NCBI GenBank assembly: GCA_027563935.2
Contig: CM050454.1
Location: forward strand, 46,404,596 to 46,468,595
DNA: 64,000 nucleotides
Direction: 5' to 3'
Source of the DNA: Costus lasius
Lineage: Eukaryota; Streptophyta; Magnoliopsida; Zingiberales; Costaceae
The notes under the pieces were generated by a model that saw nothing but the letters and a program-made list of their open reading frames with translations, did not search any database and was not told the origin of the DNA. The translations under genes were made by a program, and so were the position numbers. Position 1 is the stretch's first letter. The number at the start of each line of letters is the position of its first letter. This document shows, piece by piece, positions 11,201-22,813 of the stretch.

Positions 11201-12484
11201 GAAATTCTTAAGGAAAGCCATTGCACTAAGTATACCGTTCATCCTGGTAGTACCAAGATGTATCAGGATCTGAAAAAGACTTTCTGGTGGCATGGTATGA
11301 AGAAGGATGTGCATTTGTTTGTGTCCAGATGTTTGACTTGCCAAACTGTGAAGGCTGAGCATCAGAGGCCGGGCGGTTTGATGCAGTCTCTCCCTATTCC
11401 TCAGTGGAAGTGGGAGCATATCAGTATGGACTTTGTGTGTGGACTGCCCAATACCAGAAGGAATCATGATGCCGTATGGGTGATTGTGGACAGACTCACG
11501 AAGTCAGCTCACTTCTTACCGATCAAAATGACTTACAGTTTGGATCGGTTAGCAAAACTGTGCATCGATGAGATTGTCAGATTGCATGGAGTTCCCTTGG
11601 ACATTGTCTCTGACCGTGATCCTCGATTTCTGTCCAGGTTTTGGAAGAAATTACAGGAAGATTTGGGAACTAATCTGAGTTTCAGCACTGCATATCATCC
11701 TCAATCTGATGGTCAGACAGAGAGAACTATTCAGACACTTGAGGATCTTCTGAGATCTTATGTGGTTGACTGGTCTGTTGAGTGGGATCTGGACTTATCA
11801 CTGATAGAGTTCACCTACAACAATAGCTTTCACTCTAGCATACAGATGGCTCCGTATGAGGCCCTATATGGGAGGAAATGCAGAACACCTATATGCTGGG
11901 AGGAAACTGGGGACAGAACAGTGCTAAGGTCTGATGCTGTTCAGGAAGCCACTGAGAAGATCAGAGAAATTCAGAGAAAGATGAAGATTGCTCAGGATAG
12001 ACAGAAGAGTTATGCTGATGTGAGGCGGCGTCCTCTTGAGTTTTTGGTGGGAGAGCATGTTTTCCTAAAGGTCTCACCTATGAAAGGGGTGATGAGATTT
12101 GGGAAGAGGGGAAAATTGAGTCCCAGGTACATTGGTCCCTTTGATATCATTGAGAGGATTGGACCTGTGGCATACCGACTTGCTCTGCCCCCATCACTGG
12201 AACACCTCCATAATGTGTTCCATGTTTCTGCACTCAGAAAATATTGTTCTGATCCTTCTCATGTTCTAGAGTTGGAACCTCTTCAGCTTGAAGAGAACAT
12301 GATTTTTGTGGTGAAACCTCTCAGAATTGAAGATAGAAAAGAGAAAGTGCTGAGAAATAAGGTTATTCCACTTGTGAAAGTCATCTGGGGAAATCAGTCT
12401 GTTGAAGAAGCCTCTTGGGAGGTTGAAGCAGATATGAGAAAGGAGCATCCTCACCTGTTCAGTGACGGGCTTGGTCAGCTTTAG
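8236..12484 (+). CDS. Gypsy chromovirus Gag-Pol, partial (N-terminus cut by copia-1)
   Basis: The frame is open from the copia-1 junction, before any start codon, to the stop at 12482-12484. Counting from 8276 as residue 1: gag; two zinc knuckles (C203/C206/H211/C216 and C223/C226/H231/C236); protease; RT with FIDD at 619-622; RNase H D768/E805/D830/D873; integrase with HHCC (H982, H989, C1019, C1022) and D1052/D1113/E1149; and a C-terminal chromodomain at about 1350-1398, which targets integration to marked chromatin in this family. Oddities: the protease active site reads DPG (285-287) instead of DSG/DTG, and the RT motif CIDYRQLN reads CIDYHQLN. With copia-1 in gag it cannot make a full polyprotein today. 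No frameshift or stop is present in 1402 codons. Confidence 0.93.
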
Positions 12485-12500
12485 AGGACTAAAGCTCTAT

Positions 12501-12513
12501 AAGGGGGGGAGAA
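12501..12513 (+). other. Gypsy polypurine tract
   Basis: AAGGGGGGGAGAA lies directly before the LTR start TGTAACGCCC and 16 bases after the pol stop codon. Confidence 0.85.
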
Positions 12514-15452
12514 TGTAACGCCCTCGATTTTTCTGAATTATGATTTAAGGTTAGAAATTCTGTTTCTGTATTTTTATCTGTTAAAATTTTGGGATTTTTG
12601 CCTAAGTGTAGGAATTTTTCCTACAGGGCAAAAATAATTATTTTGGTTGGGGATTCAAACCCTCAACCTTGATTCTTTGCTCCTGGAATTCTTCCACCAT
12701 GGTGGCGCATATTTCTGATATTATTGGAGTGGCGCAGGGTGGTTAAGCCCAGGTAAGCCCATAAAACCGATTTTTCACTTAAGTTAACTGGGTTATTGGA
12801 TCTTGGATCCGTTTGGGGTGGGAGAAAAAGAGGAATTGCGTGAGGGCTCCTCTCCCTCACGACTTTTGTGTTTTCTTGCCCTAGCCGCCTTTGGTTGTCG
12901 CCCCTCACTGTGCTTGGCGCCTCCTGAGATTTCTGACGCTGGTGGTGGCAGACTGGTGGTGGACGAACTTCCTGGTGATCCTCTGTCTTGGCGTTTTTTT
13001 CTTCTGTGAACGTTTTTCGGTGAGTAATTCGATCCTAAGGAGTCTAATCCGCTAAATTGTAGATTATTTCAATTAAAATTCGTTATTTGCAATGATTATC
13101 CGTATGGGGTCGAATTCAAATATTTATAGGGTTTTAAAATCCTGTTCTGCTGAAATCTGCATTCTCTAATCTGACCTTTGTGTACTATAACCCCAATATC
13201 TCATGGCCTATAGATCCAAATTGCACGAAATAAATTTTGTATGAAACTAGATACATTCGGCTTTAATTTGAATATGATATCGACCATATCCGAACTGTAT
13301 TCGTATTTCAATCTGTATTGCAATCTAGCTGTACAAAATCAGTTTTCTGGAAATCTGGATTTCGACCTTTATGTGTTCGAACCATCATATCTCCCTAGGT
13401 ATAGCTCGAAATCTTGTCAAATCAGTTTTATTAGAAAGTAGACTCGAAGGGGTTCAATTTGACTACCATGTCGCATATTTTCTGTTAGTTATTGGATCTG
13501 AAATTTGTGTCGCAATTCTGATATACGAATCTGTTTTCTGGAATTCTGAAATCCCGACCTTTCTATGTTCGAACACCCATATCTCCCCGGTTATAACTCC
13601 AAATCCGACAGATTCAGTTCTATTGTAAAGTAGATTCAAACAGCTTTATTGTGAATATCATATTGCCTATTTTAGGTTACTTACTCGGTCTGAAACATCT
13701 ATTGCAAGTATGATATATTAATCTGTTTTTCTGAAACATCTGTTTAATTGTTTGTTATGTGAAAAATTTCTATTCTGTATATATATGTTGTGAATTTTCT
13801 GAAACTTTGAATGTGTTATAACCTTTGTGAGAACATAGAATGGTTTGACATGAATTAAGGATAGTTGCATGAAATCTAAGGAATTCAAGGAATTCACTCA
13901 TATATTACTTCTGGTTGATGGCAAAAATTATGAAGTGTGTTCAGCTTTGATTTTCTGCAAATTATAATTTTGTTAAGGACTGGATATTAGGGTGTGTCAT
14001 TTTCTGGTTTGTGAGACACTTTGGGCATGATGTGAGAATTGAGTGGTGGTTAGTCCTACTCCTCCGTTTCTGCATGATCTGTTCTGTAAAAATTATGCCC
14101 TAGTGTAACACTCTTCCGTGTCCTTACCCTCCTTCTGTGGCGCTGTAATGGTGCTGATAGTCTACTACGACCCATGAGACACTAGTGAAGGGTAGATGTG
14201 AGCTGGTCTCACCTTCCGTTCTCCCTCCACTATTTCTGTTCTGTTCTGGGTATTGGAGGCCAGAGTGCCACGTCCTGACAAGACGGGGGCCACCCACTGA
14301 TACCTCCTCTACCAGTATTGGAGGCCAGAGTGCCACGTCCTGTCAAGACGGGGGCCACCCACTAATACCTCCTCTACTATTCTGTTTCTGATATGCATGC
14401 ATGTCTCGTCCTCGGCAGAGGTGGGGTCAGACCTTCTGTGGTCATCAGACCTTCTGTGGTCTTCAGGCCTTCTGTGGCCTTTCTGTTTCCGATGTAGACT
14501 ATCCGTTTGGATTCTGAAAATTCTGATTTTCTGTCTGTCAGCTCTGATTTCTGTAGTTCTGTTTCAATCTGTTCTGTCTGTCAGCTCTGATTTTCTGTAG
14601 TTCTGTTTCGATCTGTATTATAGATGTGTTGGGCAGTGTGATTAGTTGGAATGGGTTGGTAGACTTATATCCTACTTCATGCTTGATGCTTATTGTTATA
14701 AATATCTGTATTTGATTATGTTTTGTTTTGATATGAGTGTTCATGTTAAGTATCTTATCTGTTAAACATGATAGTTTTGATGTGTACTATGGATGGCTTT
14801 TAGTGTCTTTTACTCACTGAGCTTTTTAGCTCACCCCCGTTGTTTAAATATTTTCAGGTGAGACATCAGGACAGTGATTGCTACAGCTACTTAATTTGTT
14901 ATAATGCTTGCTAATGTTTCATATAATTTCTAAGAGTTGTCTTCTAAAGATTTATCAGGCCTGCGTGCCTAACTTACTTATATGACACGTTTTATCTCCT
15001 GAGGGCTTATGCCTGTTTTCAGGATATTATATTATAGTTGTCTCATTTTATTGTTGGATACGAGTTTTGGAGTCATGAAAATACAATTGTTCTTATTCTA
15101 AAATGTGTAACCGAGTTATTGTTGTATTTGGTATCTGAATAATCAGTTTCTGCAATATTTCTGAAATTTGTGTTCTCCACATATGTGTAGTGTGGACATC
15201 TGTTTTGTTCCAGGATATATGGGTCTGTGCAGCAGTAATTTAGTATACTTGCTGCCGGATTTTGTTTTCTTCTGGATTTCCGGATTTCTATTTCCTAGTA
15301 ATCGATCCTACTCAGTTCTGTGCGGTTTTCAGTTCCGTAGTAATGTCCTTCGATGCCGCTTTCTTCTTGTGTTTTAATGGAAGAGTAAAATTTTTTAAAA
15401 ACCCCGTATTTTACTTGTATGCGTGTGGGGTGTGATTCTGAGGGATGTTACA
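12514..15452 (+). repeat. Gypsy 3' LTR, 2939 bp
   Basis: It begins TGTAAC and ends GTTACA, a perfect 6-bp terminal inverted repeat. The LTR is non-coding. It holds several internal tandem duplications: a 65-bp unit twice (14251-14380), an ~18-bp CTTCTGTGG unit three times (about 14429-14480) and a ~48-bp unit twice (about 14535-14612). Confidence 0.93.
14251..14380 (+). repeat. 65-bp tandem duplication inside gypsy LTR
   Basis: Two adjacent copies (14251-14315, 14316-14380) each begin TATTGGAGGCCAGAGTGCC and differ at only a few positions. Confidence 0.9.
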
Positions 15453-18400
15453 CATAGGCTGCTTCTCCTAAATCTTTCATCTGGAAACATTTTCTTAACC
15501 ATGCTTTGACCGCATGTAGTTCAGGAATATCGTTTCCAATGATTAAGATATCATCGACGTAGAGGACTAGGAAAGTAATCACGCTCCCACTAAACCTCTT
15601 ATATACACATGGGTCATCTTCATTCTTGATGAAACCAAATTCACAGATTGATTCATCAAAACGAATATTCCAGCTTCTTGATGCTTGTTTAAGTCCATAA
15701 ATGGACTTCTTTAATTTGCATATTTTATGACGATCCGATGGATTAGTGAAACCTTCAGGTTGTGTCATATACACATCCTCTTCTAATTTTCCATTAAGGA
15801 AAGCGGTCTTCACATCCATCTGCCAGATCTCATAATCATAATATGCCGCTATCGCGAGAATAATCCGAATAGATTTGAACATAGCTACAGGAGAGAAAGT
15901 TTCATCATAATCTATCCCGTAGATTTGTTTGAAACCTTTCGCAACTAGCCTGCCTTTATAGGTAACCACGTTACCATCCATGTCAATCTTCTTCTTGAAG
16001 ATCCATTTACAGCCTATAGGGATTACTCCCGGAGGCGGATCAACCAAATCCCAAACTTGGTTATCTGACATGGAGTCTATCTCGGCTCGCATAGCTTCAA
16101 GCCATCTTGCTGATTCCGGTCCACTGACCGCATCCGCATAAGTGAGGGGTTCATCATCAATGATGTAGACTCCGTCATAGCGCTCAGGCTGTCGACGGAT
16201 CCTTCCCGATCTTCGCGGTTCCCGTGATATCTGAGCCTCAGGTTGTTCAATAACCTGATCTACTGGCTCAGGCTCATCCAACTGAGCTTGACTACTTTGT
16301 CCTTCATCTGGATTCTCATCCAGCTTTATTTCTCTCCCACTGGCTTCTTGCAGAAGAAATTCTTTCTCAAGAAAAATAGCCGTCCGAGCAACAAATACTT
16401 TGTTCTCTTTGGGATCGTAGAAATAATAACCCTTAGTTCCCTTAGGGTAACCGACAAAGATACATTTCTCAGATCTGCTCTCTAGTTTCCCAGAGGCGAG
16501 CTTTTTGACATAAGCCTCGCAACCCCAGATCTTGATAAATGTCAACCTCGGCTGTTTCCCATACCATAACTCATATGGAGTCTTTGAAACGGCCTTGGAT
16601 GGCACTCGGTTTAGTACCTTTGCAGCTGTTTCCAGTGCAAATCCCCAAAAGGAGTAAGGTAGAGTAGCCTGACTCATCATAGAACGAACCATATCCAGTA
16701 ATGTTCTATTTCTCCTCTCGGACACACCATTCCACTGCGGTGTTCCTGGCGGAGTGAGCTGTGAGATAATCCCACACTCCTTCAGATAGTCAGTAAACTC
16801 ATGACTCAAGTATTCTCCACCTCGATCTGAGCGAAGTGCCTTGATATTTCGGCCTAGCTGATTTTGTACTTCATTTTTGAACTCTTTGAACTTGTCAAAA
16901 GATTCACTCTTATGTCTCATAAGATAGACATAACCATACCTACTGAAATCATCAGTAAAGGTAATGAAGTATGAATAGCCACCTCTGGCATGTTTACTAA
17001 ATGGCCCACACACATCACTATGAATGAGGTCAAGTAAACCTGAAGCCCTTTGACCTTTGTTGGAAAAAGGAGACTTCGTCATTTTACCCATTAAACAAGC
17101 TTTGCATGTATCAAGCTCCTCATAGGAGAATGATCCCAGCAGTCCATAGTCATGCAACCGCTTAATGCGCTTCTTGTTAATATGGCCTAAACGACTATGC
17201 CATAGCAAGGTGCTGTCATCAGCATACTTGGCTTTCTTAACATCAATCTGTTGTATAGAACATTCCATGTCCAACATGAATAACCCATTGTTAATTGACC
17301 CAGTAGCATAAACAATATTATCAAAAGAAATGTAACACTTTGAAATCTTGCATTCAAAGGAAAACCCTTTCCTGACAAGAGCAGGAATAGAGATAATATT
17401 CTTAGTTATGCTTGGTACAAAATAACAATTGTCCAGTTCTAATACAAAACCAGATGGTAAAGAGATGTGATAAACTCCTACAGCAACAGCAGCAACCCGT
17501 GCCCCGTTTCCTACTCGTAGGTCCACCTCATGCTGTCCCACCTGTCTTCTTCTCTTGAGTTCCTGTACATTTGAACAAATGTGAACTCCACATGCAGTGT
17601 CTAACACCCATGAAATAGAAGAAGAAACCATGACTTCAGTCACGAAAATACCTGAGCCAGAAGCAAAAGAGTTGCTTCCCTTCTTATCTCCTTGGAGCGC
17701 TTTACAGTCCTTTTTTCCAGTGACCCAGCTGGCCACAATGGAAACATCTGTACTCCTTCGACCGCTTTACTTTTTGCTTCAGAGCCTTGTTGTAGCTCTT
17801 GACAGGGGCTTTGCCCTTCTTCCCCTTCTTCTTGTTCCTAGAAGGAACCATGAGGACAGAGGATGAAGGCGTTCCCTTCTCACGAGACTGAGTCTGCTCA
17901 GTAGTCAAGACCATGTTCAGTAACTCTGCTGGCGTACAGTCGATCTTGTTCATATTAAAATTAATAATGAAAGGATCGAAAGAGGCCGGGAGAGACTGCA
18001 GGATGATATCTACAACAAGCTCCTGATTGATGGTGTGTCCCAGTTTCTCTAGAGCCTCCTTGTACCCAATCATCTTGAGGACATGAGCTCCAACTGGACT
18101 CCCTTCAGTCAGTTTGCTCTGAAAGAAAAGTTTAGTCAAATTATAGCGTTCAGTCCTTGCCTGTGCTGCATACAGCATCTTGAGGTTTGCTATAATTTCT
18201 ATAGCAGATAAATCCTCATGCTGACGTTGCAGCTGTGGCGTCATAGACGCTAGCATAAGGCAAGTGACGTCAATGCTATCATTGACATGCTTTTCATAAG
18301 CTTCCCGAACCGCCCTTGCGGTGTTCGCAGCGGGTTGAGGCGGTATAGCCGTCTCGAGGACATACAGTTTCCTCTCAGCCTTAAGAACAATCTTAAGGTG

Positions 18401-18472
18401 TCCGTACCAGTCTGAGAAGTTTGGCCCAACAAACTTCTCCCTTTCTAGTAGGGATCGCACATTGAAGGCTGT
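15453..18472 (-). pseudogene. copia-2 Gag-Pol, frameshifted and truncated
   Basis: It is about as long as and closely similar to copia-1 through gag, protease, integrase and half of RT, with an intact YVDD box. Three breaks are visible. The start codon equivalent to copia-1's ATG reads ACA (18470-18472). The A-run in the zinc knuckle has six bases instead of five (plus-strand T-run 17711-17716), shifting the frame right after the knuckle histidine. The reading frame ends at the gypsy insertion at 15453, just past RT residues DLGEAAYV. The start loss and frameshift leave gag (to about 17702) and pol (17736 down) as separate open stretches. It cannot be translated as a polyprotein. Confidence 0.93.
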
Positions 18473-20264
18473 GGTGTTCGTTGCTGCAGTAATCTACAAC
18501 AATGCAAGAACAACAAGGTCAGTATCAATGTTAGAATCAATTCAGGACTTAAGAATGATTCTTTTCTCACTATTTTATCTGACTGAAAAATCCAGTAAAA
18601 CAGTCCGAAAGAGTGAAACTCTTTTAGTGAGATGGGATCCAGATTTCAAACTTGGTCTCCGCGTCCCGCTCAGGCGAGATAAGATGCACAGAGAGTACAA
18701 GCACTAATCTCTGGTAGGCAATCCCTGCCAATCGCCAACCCGTGTGATTCCCCTTCATCTGGGCAATCCAGCAGACTGTGCCAACTGAGTTGGTACAACA
18801 CAGTCTCTGATCCCACAGATGGCTGCCTCCATATAGCTACCATATGCTCAGTATGTAGCCTACATGGTCAAGCTGACCCGACCTACTCCCTGGACCACCA
18901 CGTGCTATGCTGAGCAACGAGAAGCGATAAATCCCTTCTCTGTAACACGCAGGTGTAATCTCACACCGTCTGAAGATAGATGGGCGTGCCCACTGAGTGG
19001 GTACAACACGGCCCCAACGATAGTCAGAACAGTGAGGTTTCGCGTCAGAAGGCTATCGTGCTTGATATTTAACGTTGGATTTTAACGGTCCTTTTATCTT
19101 CTTACTATCATTCAAATCCTATGGTGATAGCAGAAGAATAAATCATGCAGTTACTAAATTACTGAAACAGTAAATTAAAAGCATGATGATCTTATGTGGT
19201 AAAAGCCCATTAAACCTAAGTAAGACCTTAATTAACTTAAGTCTTCACTTGAGCTCTTCTTGGGTCTTTTGCATTTTCTCTGGCCCAACCCGGGCCCAAG
19301 CGCCCACTGCAGCTCAGGTGCGCCCACCAGGTAAAATGCGCCTGTCCTAGAGTCGAACCCTAGACCTCCCACTGGTGAAGCCACTTGCTGCATGCGCCTC
19401 TGCCAAGTGTGCTCTGTGCTCATGTCTGATTAAAATACAATTTAATCTATCTAGACATGATTGACACGCAAGTCAATTACACTTTATAAATTAATTAAAA
19501 TGTGATGCGCAGATCACAATAATAATTTACAAATAATAATCCAGGCACGCAGGCCCCAGCACAGCATACATTAAATAGGGCAGCCCACATAAGATTAAAT
19601 AAACATCAAACATGGTATACAAGCAACATGTGATCCAAGAACAAGAAAATAAAATTTTTTTTTGAAAAACCCATTGGCATCAATTTTATTTCCTTATGTG
19701 CCCTACTACCTTACAACGGTCCATTAATAGAGATCCACTCATCAGACCTAGTCAGACCCACTTCCCTTGCATGCACCAAGTCCTAACTGACTTGAGTCGA
19801 CCTAATGGTCAACCATGCATGCGCTGGGCTGAACGACCCTCATGAGTTCTGGCAAGCGGGTGTGACCCCGGGCCTAACTCATGAGCGTTCACTGGTTGTC
19901 TCAACCAGACATCGCTACACGCCTGTCTGCAGTCGACCTATATCCACCTCATGCTCGCGCATAGGTGCCATCTGGTCGACCCATCTAGGCTGTCAGATAG
20001 TCTGATCAGACTGTTGGGTCTAGACTAGAGTGATGACTTCAACCCTAATAACCCGTCTAAGTTTTTGAAGTAGGCGCGCAAGTAAATGAGTTTTCACTAA
20101 AACTACAACATGCGCAAATGAAAAACATCATACATGCGCCAATGAAAAACATAGATATCTAAGCATGTAGTTCACGGCATGATGATAAACCTTAGAGCTA
20201 AGCATAAGCGCAAACATGGATCACACATTAATATCAAGCAATCATATGATCATATGAAAACTTG
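18473..20264 (-). other. copia-2 untranslated leader
   Basis: Homologous to the copia-1 leader throughout. It includes both palindromic motifs, at about 18778-18800 and 18986-19008. No coding domain. Confidence 0.75.
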
Positions 20265-20276
20265 GCTCTGATACCA
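20265..20276 (-). other. copia-2 primer-binding site (initiator tRNA-Met type)
   Basis: Minus strand TGGTATCAGAGC, two bases inside the LTR end at 20279. Confidence 0.95.
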
Positions 20277-20278
20277 AT

Positions 20279-21966
20279 TGAAAGTCCCTAAGGGGCGGGG
20301 TCGAAACCCTAATAGGCGCATATCAGAGGATTCTTAGCAGAAGAATCTAGGGTTTCTAAGGATCGGTTTGCATATATCTATGATCAACTTGAATAGATCG
20401 ATAAAGATTCTTACCAATGCCATTTCTTGGATGGCGACTTGGAAGCAGAGAGTGATGCCGCTCTCCTCCAAAGCAGACGCACACAAGATGAGTCTCGGCT
20501 TCTTCTTGTTGCTCCTTGTGCTAGCAAGGCTCCAAGAGTCCCGATCGAATGAAAGGGAAGATGAGAAGAACTCTTGCTTGGGCGAATTTTTTTTTTCTTT
20601 TCCTTGGCATGAGCCTTCTTCACCACCAGAGAGCAAGCAGCGATGAGAGAGGAGAGAACGAGTGAGAATAGAGCGATCCACTTCTAATGTGGAGGCGTGC
20701 ACCATGTTTAGAAGTCATGCTATCCAAAAATAGCAAAAACTCAACGTGTTCAAGCGTTCAAGTCAAATGAACGATCGCAACATTCTCCTCTTTGAACCAT
20801 GCGCTCACTTGATGAGCCAGTTCAATTCATTTGGTTCAAAGACCAAAATAAACCAAGCCTTGATCCAGATCACATTAAACCAAAAGGCTCAAGATCTGAC
20901 CATTCATCTCTTGATGCTCTTGATCTCACCGATCTAGCATCCAATCTCTCGATCGAAGCTTACCGATCTCAAGCCCTAATCAATCAAACATGATCAGACC
21001 AGATCTCACTTACAATCAGAGATTAAATCCCTTTAAACTGAACCAAAATAATTCAGTCCACACGATCTGACATAAGTAAGCCATATCATCAAATTGTGCG
21101 ACCCTAAGGGTTTCCTTTAAATGTCGGTAACGATAATTTACGTTATCACGATCAGTGAGGGGTATCTAGCAACACATCACTGTCTCCCGATATAAAGGAA
21201 AGAGTCTTCCAAGACTACACCCAAACCACAGCACAAGTGTGAATCCACTTCACTAGGCATACATGTTTCCTTTGCCACTGGATGTTCTTATTGGACAAGC
21301 GTGTCAAGCCTGTAATTCCAATATGATGAGAATGATTAGATCAGATGAAACATAGTCATCTGGGTATGGCCATACACTTTCTCAATCATCTCATCCAGGG
21401 GGCCCCTATAGAACATCACACTCCTTCCAAGGAGACGGCAATCCTATATCTATCACTAGCGCCCTAACATGACTCATGCTCATTATCCAAGATAGTCTAT
21501 AACCATTATGTTTCAAATGATATTGAACTACCTCAAAACAATGCCAATCATCATTTAGAAACACAAGTGATCTCAAGTCAAAGGAAGTATGCCACTTGTT
21601 TGCATATAAGGATTATTCACATTGTGACAAGCAATTGAATATCCTAAGTAGGGTCTGTCCAGTACATCCAATGTACCCATGAGTCTACATCTTATTCCAT
21701 GCTCGAAGCATCCTATAAGATTAGAACACATATTAGTCTCAATCATATCAAGGCTGTCTCATGTTCACCAAGATATCTCGACTAAGGACAAAACTGCATG
21801 TCAGCCAAGCTGAACAGCTTTGAGACATTATTCAGAAGTATACATATTGCAGCAGATAATGTAACAACCTGAATAACAACCATTGCCTTTATAAACATTG
21901 AGTTTATACATGATACTGATATAATCCCAAGGCCTCAAACATTAGCCTTAAGGGCATACCCCAACA
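20279..21966 (-). repeat. copia-2 5' LTR, 1688 bp
   Basis: Minus strand starts TGTTGGGGTATGCCC (right end 21966) and ends CA at 20279. It is visibly more diverged from the copia-1 LTR than the two copia-1 LTRs are from each other, consistent with an older insertion. Confidence 0.94.
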
Positions 21967-22813
21967 GGTGGCGCAAGCAAAGAAGAAGAAAGGAAGCAAC
22001 ATTGGCAGCATCATCTTCCTCCTCATCTCCTCTTGGCGCTTTCATCTTGGAGGTGGCGCAAGAGAAGTAAAGATACCCTAAGGCTCGATTCTCTTCCCGA
22101 GGCTAGCACCAAGCGTGGAAGGGAGCAATGATCAAGGAGTCGACGCGTGGATACTTGTAGAGGACGAACACTTGGGCGCCTTCAACATGGCTTCGACGTC
22201 TAGACAAGCAAAAGAGGTACATCTCTAACACATCCTTGTGTCTTCTCTCTCGCATGGATCCTTGGGAAAGGAATGTGTTTCGGGTGTAATGCTTCTTCCG
22301 CTGCGTCCTGGGACTGCAAAATTTTAAATTACACCCGGCATTCCCTAACAGTGGTATCAGAGCTACTTGCGAGAAACACAAGGTGTACATTTACTTGTGT
22401 GAAAAATTTTTGGAAAATTTTTCGTTCATCCATGTGCGTTTAACCTAGAAGGCGCTTTCATCCATTGGCGGCATCATCTTCCTCCTCATCTCCTCTTGGC
22501 GCTTTCATCTTGGAGGTGGCGCAAGAGAAGTAAAGATACCCTAAGGCTCGATTCTCTTCCAGAGGCTAGCACCAAGCGTGGAAGGGAGCAACGATCAAGG
22601 AGTCGATGCGTGGATACTTGTAGAGGGCGAACACTTGGGCGCCTTCAACATGGCTTCGACGTCTAAACAAGCAAAAGAGGTACATCTCTAACACATCCTT
22701 GTGTCTTCTCTCTCGCATGGATCCTTGGGAAAGGAATGTGTTTCGGGTGTAATGCTTCTTCCGCTGCGTCCTGAGACTGCAAAATTTTAAATTACACCCG
22801 GCATTCCCTAACA
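21967..22813 (+). mobile_element. Deleted LTR element: two LTR ends around a primer site
   Basis: The same 350-bp stretch occurs at 22001-22350 and 22464-22813, about 2% different by eye. Each ends in an identical segment finishing CCCTAACA, an LTR end. The first is followed by a primer site TGGTATCAGAGC (22352-22363) and about 100 bp of leader; the second joins the leader directly at GGCGCTTTCATC. The coding region and the start of the 3' LTR are therefore gone. The start of the 5' LTR lies beyond copia-2, which inserted in it. The right flank begins GGACG. Confidence 0.8.
22352..22363 (+). other. Primer-binding site of the deleted element
   Basis: TGGTATCAGAGC (initiator tRNA-Met type), one base after the LTR end CA at 22350. 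Confidence 0.88.

Larger units (their letters stand above)
8236..15452 (+). mobile_element. Chromovirus (Ty3/gypsy, Tekay-like), 5' part missing from window
   Basis: Visible parts are the gag from codon 1 after the copia-1 junction, an uninterrupted pol, a chromodomain, a polypurine tract and a 2.9-kb 3' LTR. Gag-PR-RT-RNaseH-IN-chromodomain order with very long LTRs starting TGTAACGCCC fits the Tekay (Del) lineage. At 15453 copia-2 RT sequence resumes, so the element is inserted in that gene; the target duplication should be CATAG, with its partner off-window. Confidence 0.93.
15453..21966 (-). mobile_element. copia-2: copia of the copia-1 family, split by the gypsy
   Basis: On the minus strand: 5' LTR (20279-21966), primer site (20265-20276), leader, gag, then pol down to the middle of RT, where the gypsy interrupts it. 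The rest (end of RT, RNase H, 3' LTR) must lie left of the window. It sits in the LTR of another element; the right-hand target duplication would be GGTGG (21967-21971). Confidence 0.93.
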
